Assembly: GCF_023065955.2 (NCBI RefSeq)
Contig: NW_026623100.1
Location: 67,956,727-68,020,726 of the forward strand
From: Ursus arctos
Lineage: Eukaryota > Chordata > Mammalia > Carnivora > Ursidae
DNA length: 64,000 bases
Direction of reading: 5' to 3'
This document shows positions 32,696 to 42,858 of the stretch, piece by piece. The first letter of the stretch is position 1, and each line of letters begins with the position of its first letter. The notes below the pieces were generated by a model that saw nothing but the letters and a program-made list of their open reading frames with translations, had not been told where the DNA came from and searched no databases. A program made the position numbers and the translations under genes.

Positions 32696-32860
32696 TAACA
32701 TAGTGATTAGGAACATGGGGATGTGGGTCAGATGGCCGGGACCCAATCCCAGATTTCCTACTTATTAACTAATGAAATAGTGATAATAATGGTAACTAAC
32801 CTCATATGATTATTGTGAGTCTTCAATCTGAGTGTCAGGCACACTCCTGTGTTTCATCTA
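32696..32860 (+). mobile_element. MIR relic
   Basis: AACATAGTGATTAGGAACAT, GACCCAATCCCAGATTTCCT, TAATAATGGTAACTAACCTC and ATTATTGTGAGTC follow MIR in sense, nearly full length. Confidence 0.65.
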
Positions 32861-33046
32861 GACCAGCCCAGCTCTGATGATAATGAGGATATTGTTATAT
32901 TACATTGTCATTACATTTAACCTTGAAAACTCAGGACAGACATGCACGGGCAAGTTCCGGGGTTAGACTGTTAAGGTCTTGAATGGGGGACATAGGCATT
33001 GTGTCCTATAGACAAAGGGGAATTTCTAGCTGAAGAATGACAGGAT

Positions 33047-33120
33047 CAAGCTCCTTCTCCCTCCCTCTCTCCTGCCCCTTCTGCCCTTGCTTTCTCATTT
33101 CCTCTTCTCTCCCCTCCTTC
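33047..33120 (+). repeat. Polypyrimidine tract
   Basis: About 74 bases almost entirely C and T (CTCCTTCTCCCTCCCTCTCT and onwards). It could adopt triplex DNA; low complexity, no coding role. Confidence 0.9.
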
Positions 33121-34261
33121 AAAATGATGACAGTATGTTCAAGTTGTGCAAATCAAAGGGATAGATTAGAAACAGGAGAATAAATGTGCTTAGCAGACCC
33201 CAGAAATCTCCAGGGGATTGGAATTGATTACCCAGCATGTAACATATAAAATGATCATTTTTCTGCTTGTGGTGGACAATGGAATGAAGTAACTCCCCAC
33301 TCCGATCCCCCTAATCTGATGGAGTTTTCTCAATGATGTTATGGAGTCATAGGGGTGAGCAGGCTCGAACTGGGCCACCTCCCAATGACCTTTTTCACTG
33401 GAAGCGTGGATGGCAGAAGAAGAACAGAAGTCTTTCCAGTGCATTTACCTTGTTTAATTTGGAGAGGAGACTGTGCCTGTCCTGGGAGATGCCAGGACAT
33501 TGGGACATTTTGTGGATAAAAGGATTGATGCTTTATATTGAAAGTCACTGAGGCTTATAAAATATATCCTGTTGACTTTCCCCATGTGAGGAAGGACCTC
33601 TTCACATGGGCTTTGTGGAAACCACATGGCCTCATTATCATCTGGGGGGGGGAGGTTCTTGGTGTTGGACTTAGCTGGGGATCCAGTATTCCTTCAATAC
33701 TTGGAGAACTCCAACTGTAGGATGGGTGCAGGTTGGAGAATGTCATGCAGGCCGTGAGCATCAGAGTTTTGTCTTGCAATTCATTTTAGTTTCAGTTGAG
33801 ATTGACCATAAGAACCTGGCTCAAATGAGTTGAAATCACTACATGGAACAGTCACCAGTTTTGGTTGAGTTGCTGATCCATCCATCTGGAAGGGTAAGGT
33901 TCTGATTTCTACCTGCTGCTCATTTTCTTTCATCCTGAAGGTTAAGATCTATTTGAATAAAGGGTTAAAGATGACATGAGTTGGTAGCCTATATGATGTC
34001 TTTGCGTTTATTAGGGAAAAACCCACACACTTTCAGGGCATATGTAGCATATTAAACTAATGACTTAGCAAGCGTGGCCTACATTTTAACCTCCTAATTA
34101 TCCCCCGGTTGGGGAGAATTTGTGTAGTACACACCTTGCGTGTCCAGATGTGGCAGTCTTGCACAAAAGGAAAATTCATAAAAATAGGCTGACCCAGTGC
34201 TTCAGAGAAGTGCATGAGCCTGGGAATTCTTTCTGATTTACTGGTCTCTGTTTAATAGTTT
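33121..34261. other. Single-copy stretch, no gene supported
   Basis: Contains a G9-type run in GGGGGGGGAGG at about 33644-33653. Overlapping frames at 33190-33779 on both strands have no identifiable product. Confidence 0.4.
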
Positions 34262-34373
34262 AGAGTTTCTCACTTATTAAATCTGGGGTAGGCTCCAAGA
34301 ATTTGGATTTCTACTAAGTTCTGAAGTGATGCTGATTCCCTTGGACTGGAGGCCACATTTGGAGATCTACTTC
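34262..34373 (+). mobile_element. hAT-Charlie MITE fragment (MER5-like)
   Basis: AGAGTTTCTCACTTATTAAA, TCTGGGGTAGGCTCCAAGAA, TTGGATTTCTACTAAGTTCT and GAAGTGATGCTGATTCCCTT match the 3' two thirds of this MITE group. Confidence 0.55.
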
Positions 34374-34681
34374 TCTGGAGCATAATTCTCTGACCCAGAA
34401 TTTCCCACTGCCAGGCACCTGACTCGTCAAAACTAAACATGCTTTCTTACTTAGTGGTGTGGTTTGGTCCGAAATACGTGGCTTCCCTTTCTGGAAGAGG
34501 TTCTCTCTAGCTCTTAGCAGTTTCCTGTACACTAGGAACCCACTGATAAATTTGGAGAGAGTCCACAGCACCTCGACTAGCATAGCCACCAGCATCAGAG
34601 TGGAGTAGAACCAGTTCTGCCTTCCCAAACCTGTCATTATTCTTCATAATTGTTTCCTGGACTCAGACATCTCCTGCTTGA
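34374..34681. other. Single-copy stretch with an antisense frame
   Basis: The antisense 107-codon frame at 34314-34637 begins with a hydrophobic stretch (WFYSTLMLVAMLVEVLW) that would suit a membrane segment. Its 3' half runs into the MITE at 34262-34373, so it is likely chance. Confidence 0.3.
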
Positions 34682-34721
34682 TTTTAGTCTGGAGATCTAA
34701 TTTTTTAGTCTGGAGATCTAA
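34682..34721 (+). repeat. 21-bp tandem duplication
   Basis: TTTTAGTCTGGAGATCTAA occurs at 34682-34700 and 34703-34721, an exact 19-base match at a 21-base period. Confidence 0.9.
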
Positions 34722-36096
34722 AATATGCTCTGCTATTTTTTGTTACTTAAGTGTAAAACAATAGGACAAAACTTAGTGTATTAGGACTTAGGCAGAGACA
34801 GTTTAGTACTCAGGCACCTTAGAACACACATGTGTGCAAATACAAGCTTCTTTGGAGACATCCCTGAGTCAGGATGAAGGAAAAATGGGCTGTTCTGGCA
34901 CTTACAGCTGAGCCCATGAAGTTTAGACTTACTGGAGCTTGGTTATTGGTGTTACCATGCTCCCTCTAGGCCAGCAAGGAGTGAATTGGGACACTAATTT
35001 TTAGAGCCCTTGGAATTTCAAGCTCCTTTGCAGTCTTGGCAGTGGACCTGGCACGCTTTGAGATGTGGATGGCTTTCCCACTGACACCTCGCAGGACCAC
35101 AGGACATTTTTTAAAAGGTTGAGCACCAAGTCACCACATCTCGTTAGTGACAGCAGTTGCTTTATCTGTGAGAATAACTGTCCTTCTTAGTTTCTTAATT
35201 TGTCACCTGTGCAGTGATTTATTACCTTCTAAAGCTGCAGTCATTGTATAATGATACAAAAATAATGACAAGCCATTCTGATAAACTTTATTACCTGTAG
35301 CATCTTGTATTCCAGCTGCATTCCAGGATGCTCTATGGGATTACAGAGCACACCCACATGGGCGGCAGCTAGCCGGGAGGGTAGCTTCCCAGGCCTGGGA
35401 GGAAAAAAGAGAAAAAGAAAGGGGTCTCGAACTTCCTGAACAGAGGCTAGGAAAAAATGGGCTGAGATGAGTTGATTCCATTTGGGGCACACATGTCAAA
35501 TGGAATTACCTTCATTTTTATCCCAAGAATACTGTATTCACCTGACTATGTGAAATTGGGAATACAGAGGTAGCTTTTAAAAAAATCTTTAATGAAATAT
35601 ACGTTCACAAGAATGTCTATAAATGGTGTGCAGTTGAATTTCCATTTTTTCTTTAACCCCCACCTTTAGAGCCTTTCTTTTTTATCAGATGACTAAGCTT
35701 TCAGCTTTTGCATGAGCTTAGGTGATACCTTCCCTTGAGCTGGCTTGTAAAGCACTGCACGGTGTTCTACTGCTAAGGGTTTAAAGGACTCATGAAGGCT
35801 GCATTATGAAGTAACTTTCAGATTTGCTTCTCATTTTGGAAAAATATATGAAGTTAAAAAAACCCTTCATGTGGAATTGAGAACTGGGACACAAAATTGT
35901 AATCAAATATGGCCGATAAGGGGGTTCTTCCAGTTACCAGAGCTTACTTGATTTTGGTCTATGGTTGGGGGTTGACAAGGGTAGGTAACCCCATTGTTTT
36001 CCTGAATCAAGAGTAATGAGGGCCCTTGTATAGCTGACTATGGAGGCAAAGATAGGAGTCCTGTGCCATCTTCCATCTCTTTCGTGAGGACATGCC
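34722..36096. other. Single-copy stretch, no gene supported
   Basis: AT-rich with no long frames; the antisense frame at 35241-35492 is unremarkable. No repeat is identified. Confidence 0.4.
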
Positions 36097-36110
36097 ATGA
36101 CTCATTCTTT

Positions 36111-36310
36111 TTTTTTTTTTTTTAAAGATTTATTTATTTTAGAGAAAGAGTATTCACAAGTGCAGGGAGGGGCAGAGGGAGAGAATCTTCAAGCAGACTC
36201 CCCATTGAGCGTGGAACCTGATGTGGGGCTCAGTCTCATGACCCATGAGATCACGACCTGAACCGAAACCAAGAGTGATGCTTAACCAACTGAGCCACAC
36301 AGGCACCCTA
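36111..36310 (-). mobile_element. Can-SINE, older subfamily, antisense
   Basis: T13 and AAAGATTTATTTATTTTAG at the left, head CAACTGAGCCACACAGGCAC at the right. The duplication ATGACTCATTCTTT (36097-36110) and ATGCCTCATTCTTT (36311-36324) differs at one base. The body (CAAGCAGACTCCCCATTGAG) is an older type than those at 2386 and 27521. Confidence 0.94.
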
Positions 36311-36469
36311 ATGCCTCATTCTTTAATTATAGATTCTTTGGGATTGTATCAGTGGGCCTGGGCCAGGCCTGTATCCTGAGTGTGGGGCTCAGTGGTGAGG
36401 ATTGGGAAAGACTGTATCAGAGTACAGACATTGCTAGTGCTGACGAGTGTCCACTTTTCTCATCTTCAC

Positions 36470-36825
36470 AGGCTCAGAGTTGGACTACATTTCTAGCCTC
36501 TTTCAGCAGCTAGATGGGACCATGTGACTTGTTCTGGCCAGTGGAATGTAGGCATTTCCAGGACTGGCACTGAATCTCCATGCGTGATCTTCCCTTATCT
36601 CTCTTCCCACCACCTGCCATTGCACAAAACCAATGCAAGCAGATAGCATAACCAGATATGGGTGTGGCCTTGGGGGTTGAGGTCCTGCATGGAGGAGAGA
36701 CTCCTATGATTTCAGTGGACTATAATGTGAATGAGAAATATGTCCTTTTTTTGTGTGTCAAGACACTGAGATATCAGAGTCAATTTGTTAGCACAGTACA
36801 ATCTATCCTATTTTGACTTCTTGGC
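36470..36825 (+). mobile_element. Probable LTR relic (MaLR/ERVL type)
   Basis: AGATGGGACCATGTGACTTG, TTCTGGCCAGTGGAATGTAG, and at the right AAGACACTGAGATATCAGAG and TTTGTTAGCACAGTACAATC follow a familiar solo-LTR layout in sense. The subfamily is not assigned. Confidence 0.45.
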
Positions 36826-37050
36826 TTTGCGACTCTGTGGAAGAGGTCAATCCTAAGCCCACAGCTATGTCCTGACCTCCAGGAATTGGCCTAGGTCTTT
36901 CTAATTGACCAAGGTTTTATTTTCCTCTTCTGAGTCTTCAAAATTGGGAAGTATTTCATTGTGAGAGTCCAAATGGTGATTCTAACTCTGGAGAGGCCCA
37001 GAGGCACAGATGCTTTAAAGGAGACAGTGGTTTCAGGGCAAGGGCTAGAG

Positions 37051-37259
37051 AAGGCTTTCTCAATCTTGGCTCTATTGACAGTTGGGTTAGATAGTTCTTT
37101 ATTGTGGGGGCTGACCTGCACATTGTAGTAAGCTTAGCAGCATCCTTGGCTTTCCCTACTAGATACTAGTAAGTGTACCCCCATAGTTGTGGCAACGAAA
37201 ATATCTCAAGATGTTGCTAAATGTGTGTGGGCAAAGTCACTTCTAGTCAAGAACCACTG
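37051..37259 (+). mobile_element. hAT-Charlie-type MITE
   Basis: TTTCTCAATCTTGGCTCTAT, ATAGTTCTTTATTGTGGGGG, AGCAGCATCCTTGGCTTTCC and the end CAAGAACCACTG (37248-37259) match a non-autonomous hAT element. Confidence 0.7.
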
Positions 37260-37484
37260 GGCTAGAGAAAGGCACATCCCCAGCCTGAAACATTGGGAGC
37301 ATGAGTTCCTTTCTAGTCTGTGGCTAAAGGAATGCTTTCCTATTTCTTTACTTCATGTCACGTGTTGAAACATCCCTTACTTCCTCATAATACATTAAGA
37401 CCAAAGCTGGCTTTTTGGCATTTGGGACTCCTTATGAGTGGGAATGTGTTGCCTCTGCTGGCTTACTTTCTCCTCCCCTACCAT

Positions 37485-38016
37485 ATTAGTTATCTTTAGC
37501 TACAAGACAAATCACCCCAGAAGGTGGTAGTGGCTTTGAGTGACAATAATTGATTATATTATAGTTTCTGTGGGCCAGGAATTCAGGAGTGGCTTTGTTG
37601 GGTGGGTCTGGTTGAGGGTCTCTCATGTGGTTGCAGTCGAGGTGTTGGTGGGGGTAGTCAACTAAATGTTTGGGGGTTGGGGGATTTATTTCCAAGATGG
37701 CTCCCTCCCATGGTTGTTGGCAGGAGGCCTCCGTTCCTCACCATGTAGGTTCTCCGTGGCTGCTTGAGCATTGTCACAATATGGCATCTCACTTCCTGAG
37801 AGCAAGTGGTCTGAGAGAGTGAGAGAACACCAGGAGGAAGCCTCAGTTTCCTTTACGAACTGGTCTCTGAGGTCACACACCATCACTTCTGCTTTGTTCC
37901 TTTCATTAGAAGCAAGTCATTAAGTTCATCCCGTGTTTAAGAGAAGGAGAATTGACCTCCACCTCTTGAAGAGAGGAATATTCAGGAATTTGGGGACATA
38001 CTGGAAAACTGTCACA
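37485..38016 (-). mobile_element. MLT1-type MaLR LTR, antisense
   Basis: TTAGTTATCTTTAGCTACAA, TTTCTGTGGGCCAGGAATTC, AGGGTCTCTCATGTGGTTGC, CAAGATGGCTCCCTCCCATG, GGAGGCCTCCGTTCCTCACC and CATCACTTCTGCTTTGTTCC are the reverse complement of an MLT1 LTR across essentially its whole length. The antisense frames at 37486-37886 are by-products. Confidence 0.85.
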
Positions 38017-38504
38017 TCCCCCAGCACAAGGCTCTGTCTACTTCGATACACTGGGCTACTTGCTGCGCTGTGGCCACATGAAACTTATTCCTAGATTTGG
38101 AACACCCCCCTCTTCTCCTGCCTATAGTACCTTCACTTCATCTTCCAGACTTTCCAATTTCCACTGGATGGTGAACTCACCCAGGGTTCCCCTTTGGAGA
38201 AGCATCTGATAAACTCATTCAGGGAAGTTGTAAAATAAAGAAGGTTTGGAGTTTGGCCCTTCCCAGAGGTAGCTGCCACATTGTAGGAACTCCTAAATTT
38301 TGTTGCCCCATGACCAACTATTCATGCCAATGGTGGGATTTCAGATCCTATGACAGGTGTGTGGAGGAGATTGAGAAAGGCCGTTTAGTGCCGGCACTGG
38401 AGAGCTGATTGCCACCTCCCTCCCAATTTCAGTCCTGTCTAGATTCCCAGCTCCATCTGAGCCCAGTGACTGCCTCCCCAGCAGCTCTTGAACCCAGATC
38501 AGGT
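38017..38504. other. Single-copy stretch
   Basis: Nothing recognised. Confidence 0.4.
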
Positions 38505-38590
38505 AGCACAATGATAAAGAGGACCGACTCTGGAGCTGGGCTGCTTGGGTTTAGATCTCAGCTCCAAAACTGTGGCGGACGAGGCTTGCT
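38505..38590 (+). mobile_element. MIR, 5' half
   Basis: CACAATGATAAAGAGGACCG, ACTCTGGAGCTGGGCTGCTT and GGGTTTAGATCTCAGCTCC follow the MIR tRNA-like head in sense. The rest of the element resumes at about 39023. Confidence 0.65.
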
Positions 38591-38594
38591 GACC

Positions 38595-39020
38595 ACCAGA
38601 GCTTTGTGTTTCCCTTTCATATTGTAGAATGGTGACCAGTAGTGGCCATCCAGCCTGGGTCAACATTTTTCAGCCTTTCCTTGCATCTAGGCAGGTCTCT
38701 GTGACTGAGCTTGGGCTCCTGGAAAGTGGATGGAAGTCATATGCCTCTTCTGGGTGTGGCCCAGTAGTACCTCCCTGTGACTCTCCATGTTCTCCATCCC
38801 TCATATGTTCTGGAGGTAGGTTCCTAGAATGACACTGGACATCACATGGTGAGGATGGCAGGCTACACCTATCAGTGGGGTTCTGAGTGACTGTGTGTGA
38901 CTGAGCCTCTGATCTTCCCACCAGCAAACCTTTCCATGAGTGAGATAACAACGTTCCATCATGTCACGCCTGTAAGATTTCAGGGTTTATTATAGCTAGC
39001 ATTACTTAATGAATGGAATT
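38595..39020 (+). mobile_element. Probable LTR relic inside MIR
   Basis: GACTGAGCTTGGGCTCCTGG, TTCTGGGTGTGGCCCAGTAG, ATGGTGAGGATGGCAGG and GAGTGACTGTGTGTGACTGA resemble a MaLR/ERVL-type LTR in sense. Limits are set by where MIR stops and restarts. No target duplication was identified. Confidence 0.45.
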
Positions 39021-39022
39021 AC

Positions 39023-39240
39023 TTTTTTAACTGTACAATGTTGGGAGAATTAACCTTTCTTGCCTCAGTTTCTTTGTCTATAAACTGGGTATCCTGAAAG
39101 TCATTATCTCATTATCTCATAGGGTTGTAATAATGGGTAAATGAGATCAATCCGCATAAAGCACTTAGAACAGTGTCTGGCTCATAGAACATGCTCACTG
39201 AGCTTATCTATTCTTATTGCTAATTGGAATAAATAATTGC
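39023..39240 (+). mobile_element. MIR, 3' half
   Basis: TAACTGTACAATGTTGGGAG, CTTGCCTCAGTTTCTTTGTC, TATAAACTGGGTATCCTGAA, CACTTAGAACAGTGTCTGGC and TCATAGAACATGCTCACTGA are the MIR core and 3' part in sense, continuing from 38590. Confidence 0.7.
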
Positions 39241-40189
39241 CATCTGCCTGAGCTCTGTTGTGTAGAAAAGACTTTTTACTTCAGAATAATTTCCCCTTCT
39301 GATTTATGGAGACTTGCTGGGATCCATCTGGGATTCAGCTACAAGGCAAAGCTCTTGTATATTCTGACTTAAGGAAAAGCCAGGTGGACGGTGGGGCTGG
39401 GGCTGCATCATGGGCCTCTGCGGTCCTTCTTCTCCACAGGCTTGAGAGTTGTTTCTGGCCGTGGACATAGGCAGTGTCCTCACTATGCAAACATCTGATA
39501 GTCAGGCCACGCCAAACCAAGGCACTGGGTGGACAGCTGGCCTCAGCGAAACGGGAGTGGGATTCCAAAGCTAGCCAGTGTCTATGGAAGCCGTGTAGTG
39601 GCCTTCCCCTGGCACATTCAGCTTCCACCATGACACCTTCCCCATCCAGGCTGCTGGTCCTTGCTAAGTGCACTCCTGCTTCCCCTTAAACAGCCCTTGT
39701 TCCTGCTTAGCCAAGCCCATTTCCCCACTTGCACAGACATAGAATGGCTATTTTTGTTTTGTTGGTGGAGCTGGGGGAAGGGGGTGTTGCTGGGCAGGAA
39801 GAATTCACTTAGACTTTGCATCATGACCCGTTTCTCCTCACCACTGTTTTTATGTTTGGATATGTCGGGCACTCAGGTGTATTTGTAGTAGTCCTAACAG
39901 TATTATCGAGCCGGGAGATGCACTCGGGGAAGTGTTCACTGCCTCAACATTTTGGCCACATCTGTACAGGCCGGGGATTTACTGAGGTCAGCAATGGTTG
40001 GAGGATCAATACAGCATTTCAGATAAAACTCCATTTTTGCCTCCAGCAAATTCCCCGCGTTACTTTGCCTTTGTAAACAACATCTTAAGGAATGCTGATT
40101 GTAAATCATCTCCAGTGCACCTTTACACCCCCCAGTGCCATGTGTTCTTCCTGATAATTTTATATTAGAGGCAAGAAGGGGTCTTTGTG
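39241..40189. other. Single-copy stretch, no gene supported
   Basis: Overlapping frames on both strands at 39335-39888, none with a recognised feature. Confidence 0.4.
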
Positions 40190-40300
40190 CCAGTGAAGAC
40201 ACGGAAGCCCAGAGGATTCAGATGACTTGCCTAAGGTCACTGTGAGTTAGTGTGGGGACAGATAGAATCCCAGGCTCTCAGCTTCTGGCCCAGGGCCTTT
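40190..40300 (-). mobile_element. MIR relic, antisense
   Basis: GACACGGAAGCCCAGAGGAT, GACTTGCCTAAGGTCACTGT and AGAATCCCAGGCTCTCAGCT follow antisense MIR. Confidence 0.55.
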
Positions 40301-40506
40301 GCCCCTGCTTGGCATAGTTTCCAGTGCCTTACTTAACTCAGGGCTTGGAAGCGCTCCTGACCTGGCTCTCTGCCCCTGCAGGTCTGATGAGCGCTAACCA
40401 GTGGCAGGCTGCAGGCAGCCGTGAGCTCAGAAATATTGTCAGCCCTGGAGGCTTCCCTCACCTGCTGGCTGGGCAGGCTGGCAGGAGATCGAATTTGCCT
40501 CTGGAC

Positions 40507-41223
40507 CTAATTACCCGAGAAGAAAAGAACATCTCCCTGTCGATTCCTTGAACTACCCTTTAAGCAGCCTGCAGGGAGGTGTAAGCTGAGGATGAGTCCT
40601 GCCCGAGGAGGGAAAAATCCAGATATGGATATACCATGATGCTGACCTAATGCTGGCTGGGTGGGTCTAGAATATTGGCTCTGCTGGGTTCTCATCAATG
40701 CAGAGAGAAGCACCTTCCAGCCTGTGGTTAGTGTGGTGGATGTCAGTGCAGCTTTAGACATGGTGATGGACCAGGGGCGGCTGGAGAGCATTGCCCCATT
40801 CCCTAGCAAAACGGCAGCATGGAAGGGAACTAAAGCACACATCAGATCCTTGTAACGAGCCTGAAGAATGCAGGGCGTGGGGCTGAAGGTCCCTGCAGGG
40901 TTCTTTTGTCTGACCCTCCAGGCATCCCATTTCTGGAGAACCAACACATTCCTAACCCCAAGCAAGGCTTTCCCTGAGGCACTGACAGCAGATGTGTCTA
41001 GGAATGGCTCCTCACCTGTGGAGTGAGAGCGGGGGTCCAATTTCGTACCTGCAATGGCTCTTGGTCTCTTCCCCCAAGCTACCAAGTCACCTTCTGGGAG
41101 GAGAGAGAGGGGAGTCGGCTGGTAGCACACACAGGTGCCCGAGCAGGTCAGGAGCCCAGCGGAAGACACAGCTGTTGGCCGTGCCGTAGCAGGAGAGTGC
41201 CAGCGTGGAAGGCAGGCAGCCAC
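40507..41223 (-). other. Second-longest open frame (239 codons), probably not a gene
   Basis: The frame starts at an ATG whose complement lies at 41221-41223 and is interrupted by no stop for 239 codons. The conceptual product shows no signal peptide, no clear membrane segment and no motif I know. A shorter plus-strand frame (40661-40855) overlaps it. The underlying DNA is repeat-free and of moderate GC content. I regard it as a chance frame, while noting that a lineage-specific or decayed gene cannot be excluded by eye. Confidence 0.2.
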
Positions 41224-41984
41224 TACTGGCTTGATTAGCCAGGGCTCAGGGTCTGCCCTAATGTCACTTAGGGTTCAGTGTGCAGCAGCCAGCATCTAGG
41301 CTCCCAAGAGCCAACTGTTAAATTTTGGTGAACTGATTGATATCTTCTGATAGTTTCTCACTGGCCATGGTAGAAATATTTGCACCACGAAAATTGGCCA
41401 TGTTCCCACCCAGCTGTTGAACATTAACCGCTATATCCCTACAGAGGGTTCCCCGATGGTGGGGTTTTCTTAGCCTTATGCTAGACATGCCCTGATTTTG
41501 CTACGACTTACATATTTCTTCTCAGTGACTTCCAGACAACCTCTCTCCTGATGTGGTGTGACCCCGGGTCTCTTCACCTCTCTGTTCTGGCAGGTGTGCA
41601 GCAGGCTGCAGGGCTCTCCTGCTGGGGAGGAATTCTGTCTCTCCTCAGCCAGGGGAGAGGCTGGCCAACCTTGAGGTGACACTGAGAGTCCTCTTGGTGC
41701 TGCTTGTCAGACACACGAGCCGAGCTGCTCTGACCTCCGGCTTCTCTTATTCCTTCTCCTTCCTGGACTCTGTAGCCCCTCACTGCCATCTGCTCATGCC
41801 TCCTCCCCGCTGTCAGGGCGGACCCTCCACGGGGCCAGCAGCTGATTCAGAGTTGTGCCCTGGGCTGCGTCGGTCCCCTGTGTTGGTTGGTCGCATCGCA
41901 GATCTTCGTTTTTCTGTACCTTTAAGAGCTTCGCTGATCTAAGGGATGACCCCTAATTTCATTTCATCTTCCTGAGCCAGCTCC
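41224..41984. other. Single-copy stretch, no gene supported
   Basis: Opposed overlapping frames at 41476-41942, none recognisable. Confidence 0.4.
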
Positions 41985-42190
41985 CATCTCTGGGTGCTCA
42001 CCGTGTGCCAGGAACTGTGATGCACCCCATTCTTTCTCAAGTGCCGTCTGCAAGCACCCCAGGAAGCCAGCATGGCTGCTAGCTCTGTGTCACCAACAGG
42101 GAGTGGCGGCCAGCGGTGCCAGCCACGCGACTAGTAAGTGGCAGGAGAAGGATCCAAATGCAAATGGTTGGCTTCAAAGTCTCCGTCCAT
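41985..42190 (-). mobile_element. MIR relic, antisense
   Basis: GGTGCTCACCGTGTGCCAGG, AACTGTGATGCACCCCATTC and ACTAGTAAGTGGCAGGAGAA then GATCCAAATGCAAATGG follow antisense MIR. Confidence 0.6.
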
Positions 42191-42402
42191 AATGACTCTA
42201 TTTCACTGTCCTCTGTCACAGTGACAGTCCAGGACATGCTGTGAGGGTCAGAAGTGAGACGTCACCTTTGACCTGTGTAGCACCTGCAAGATTCTGGAAG
42301 CCTTTGGTAGCCAGGAATGTTGCGGTGTTGGCCCAGAGTTTTTAGAGGTGGTTCACAGTGTTTGGAATGGACATCGAGTTGGAAAATACACTGCTTGCTT
42401 TT

Positions 42403-42858
42403 TGTATTAGTTTGCTGGGGCTGCCGTAATAAGGGGCTACAAACTGGGTGGTTTAAATAGCTGAAATTTGTCTCACGCTTCTGAGGCCAGAAGCCTGAGA
42501 CTGAGGTGTTGGCAAGGTTGGGCCCTTCTGAGGGCTGTGAGGGAGAATCGGTTCAGTCTTCTAGCTTCTGGTTCGCTGGCAGTCTGTGGTGTCCTTGGCT
42601 TAGAAAGCAGCACCCAGATCTTTGCCTTCATTTGCACATGGTGCCCTCCCTGTGTGCATGTCCGTCTCTGTGTCCACATTCCCTGTGTTGTAAGGACACA
42701 GTCGTGTTGGGTTAGGGCCCACCTTGATGGCCTCATCTTAACTAGGTATCTCTTTAGTGACCCTGTTTCCAAATAAGGTCACGTTCTGCTGTGGTGCTGT
42801 ACTGGGGCTTAGGACTTCAGCATATGAATTTTGGGGAGACACAGTTCAACCCATAACA
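42403..42858 (-). mobile_element. MaLR-type solo LTR, antisense, full length
   Basis: It opens TGTATTAGTTTGCTGGGGCT and closes TTCAACCCATAACA, so both TG...CA ends are present. Inner words: CTACAAACTGGGTGGTTTAA, AGGCCAGAAGCCTGAGACTG, TGACCCTGTTTCCAAATAAG, GGTCACGTTCTGCTGTGG and GCATATGAATTTTGGGGAGA. It is the antisense counterpart of the LTRs at 17622 and 48210. The overlapping frames at 42468-42776 are by-products. Confidence 0.85.

Noticed and set aside
42468..42776. Opposed frames of about 100 codons on both strands
   Set aside because: Both lie within a MaLR-type LTR with recognisable ends.
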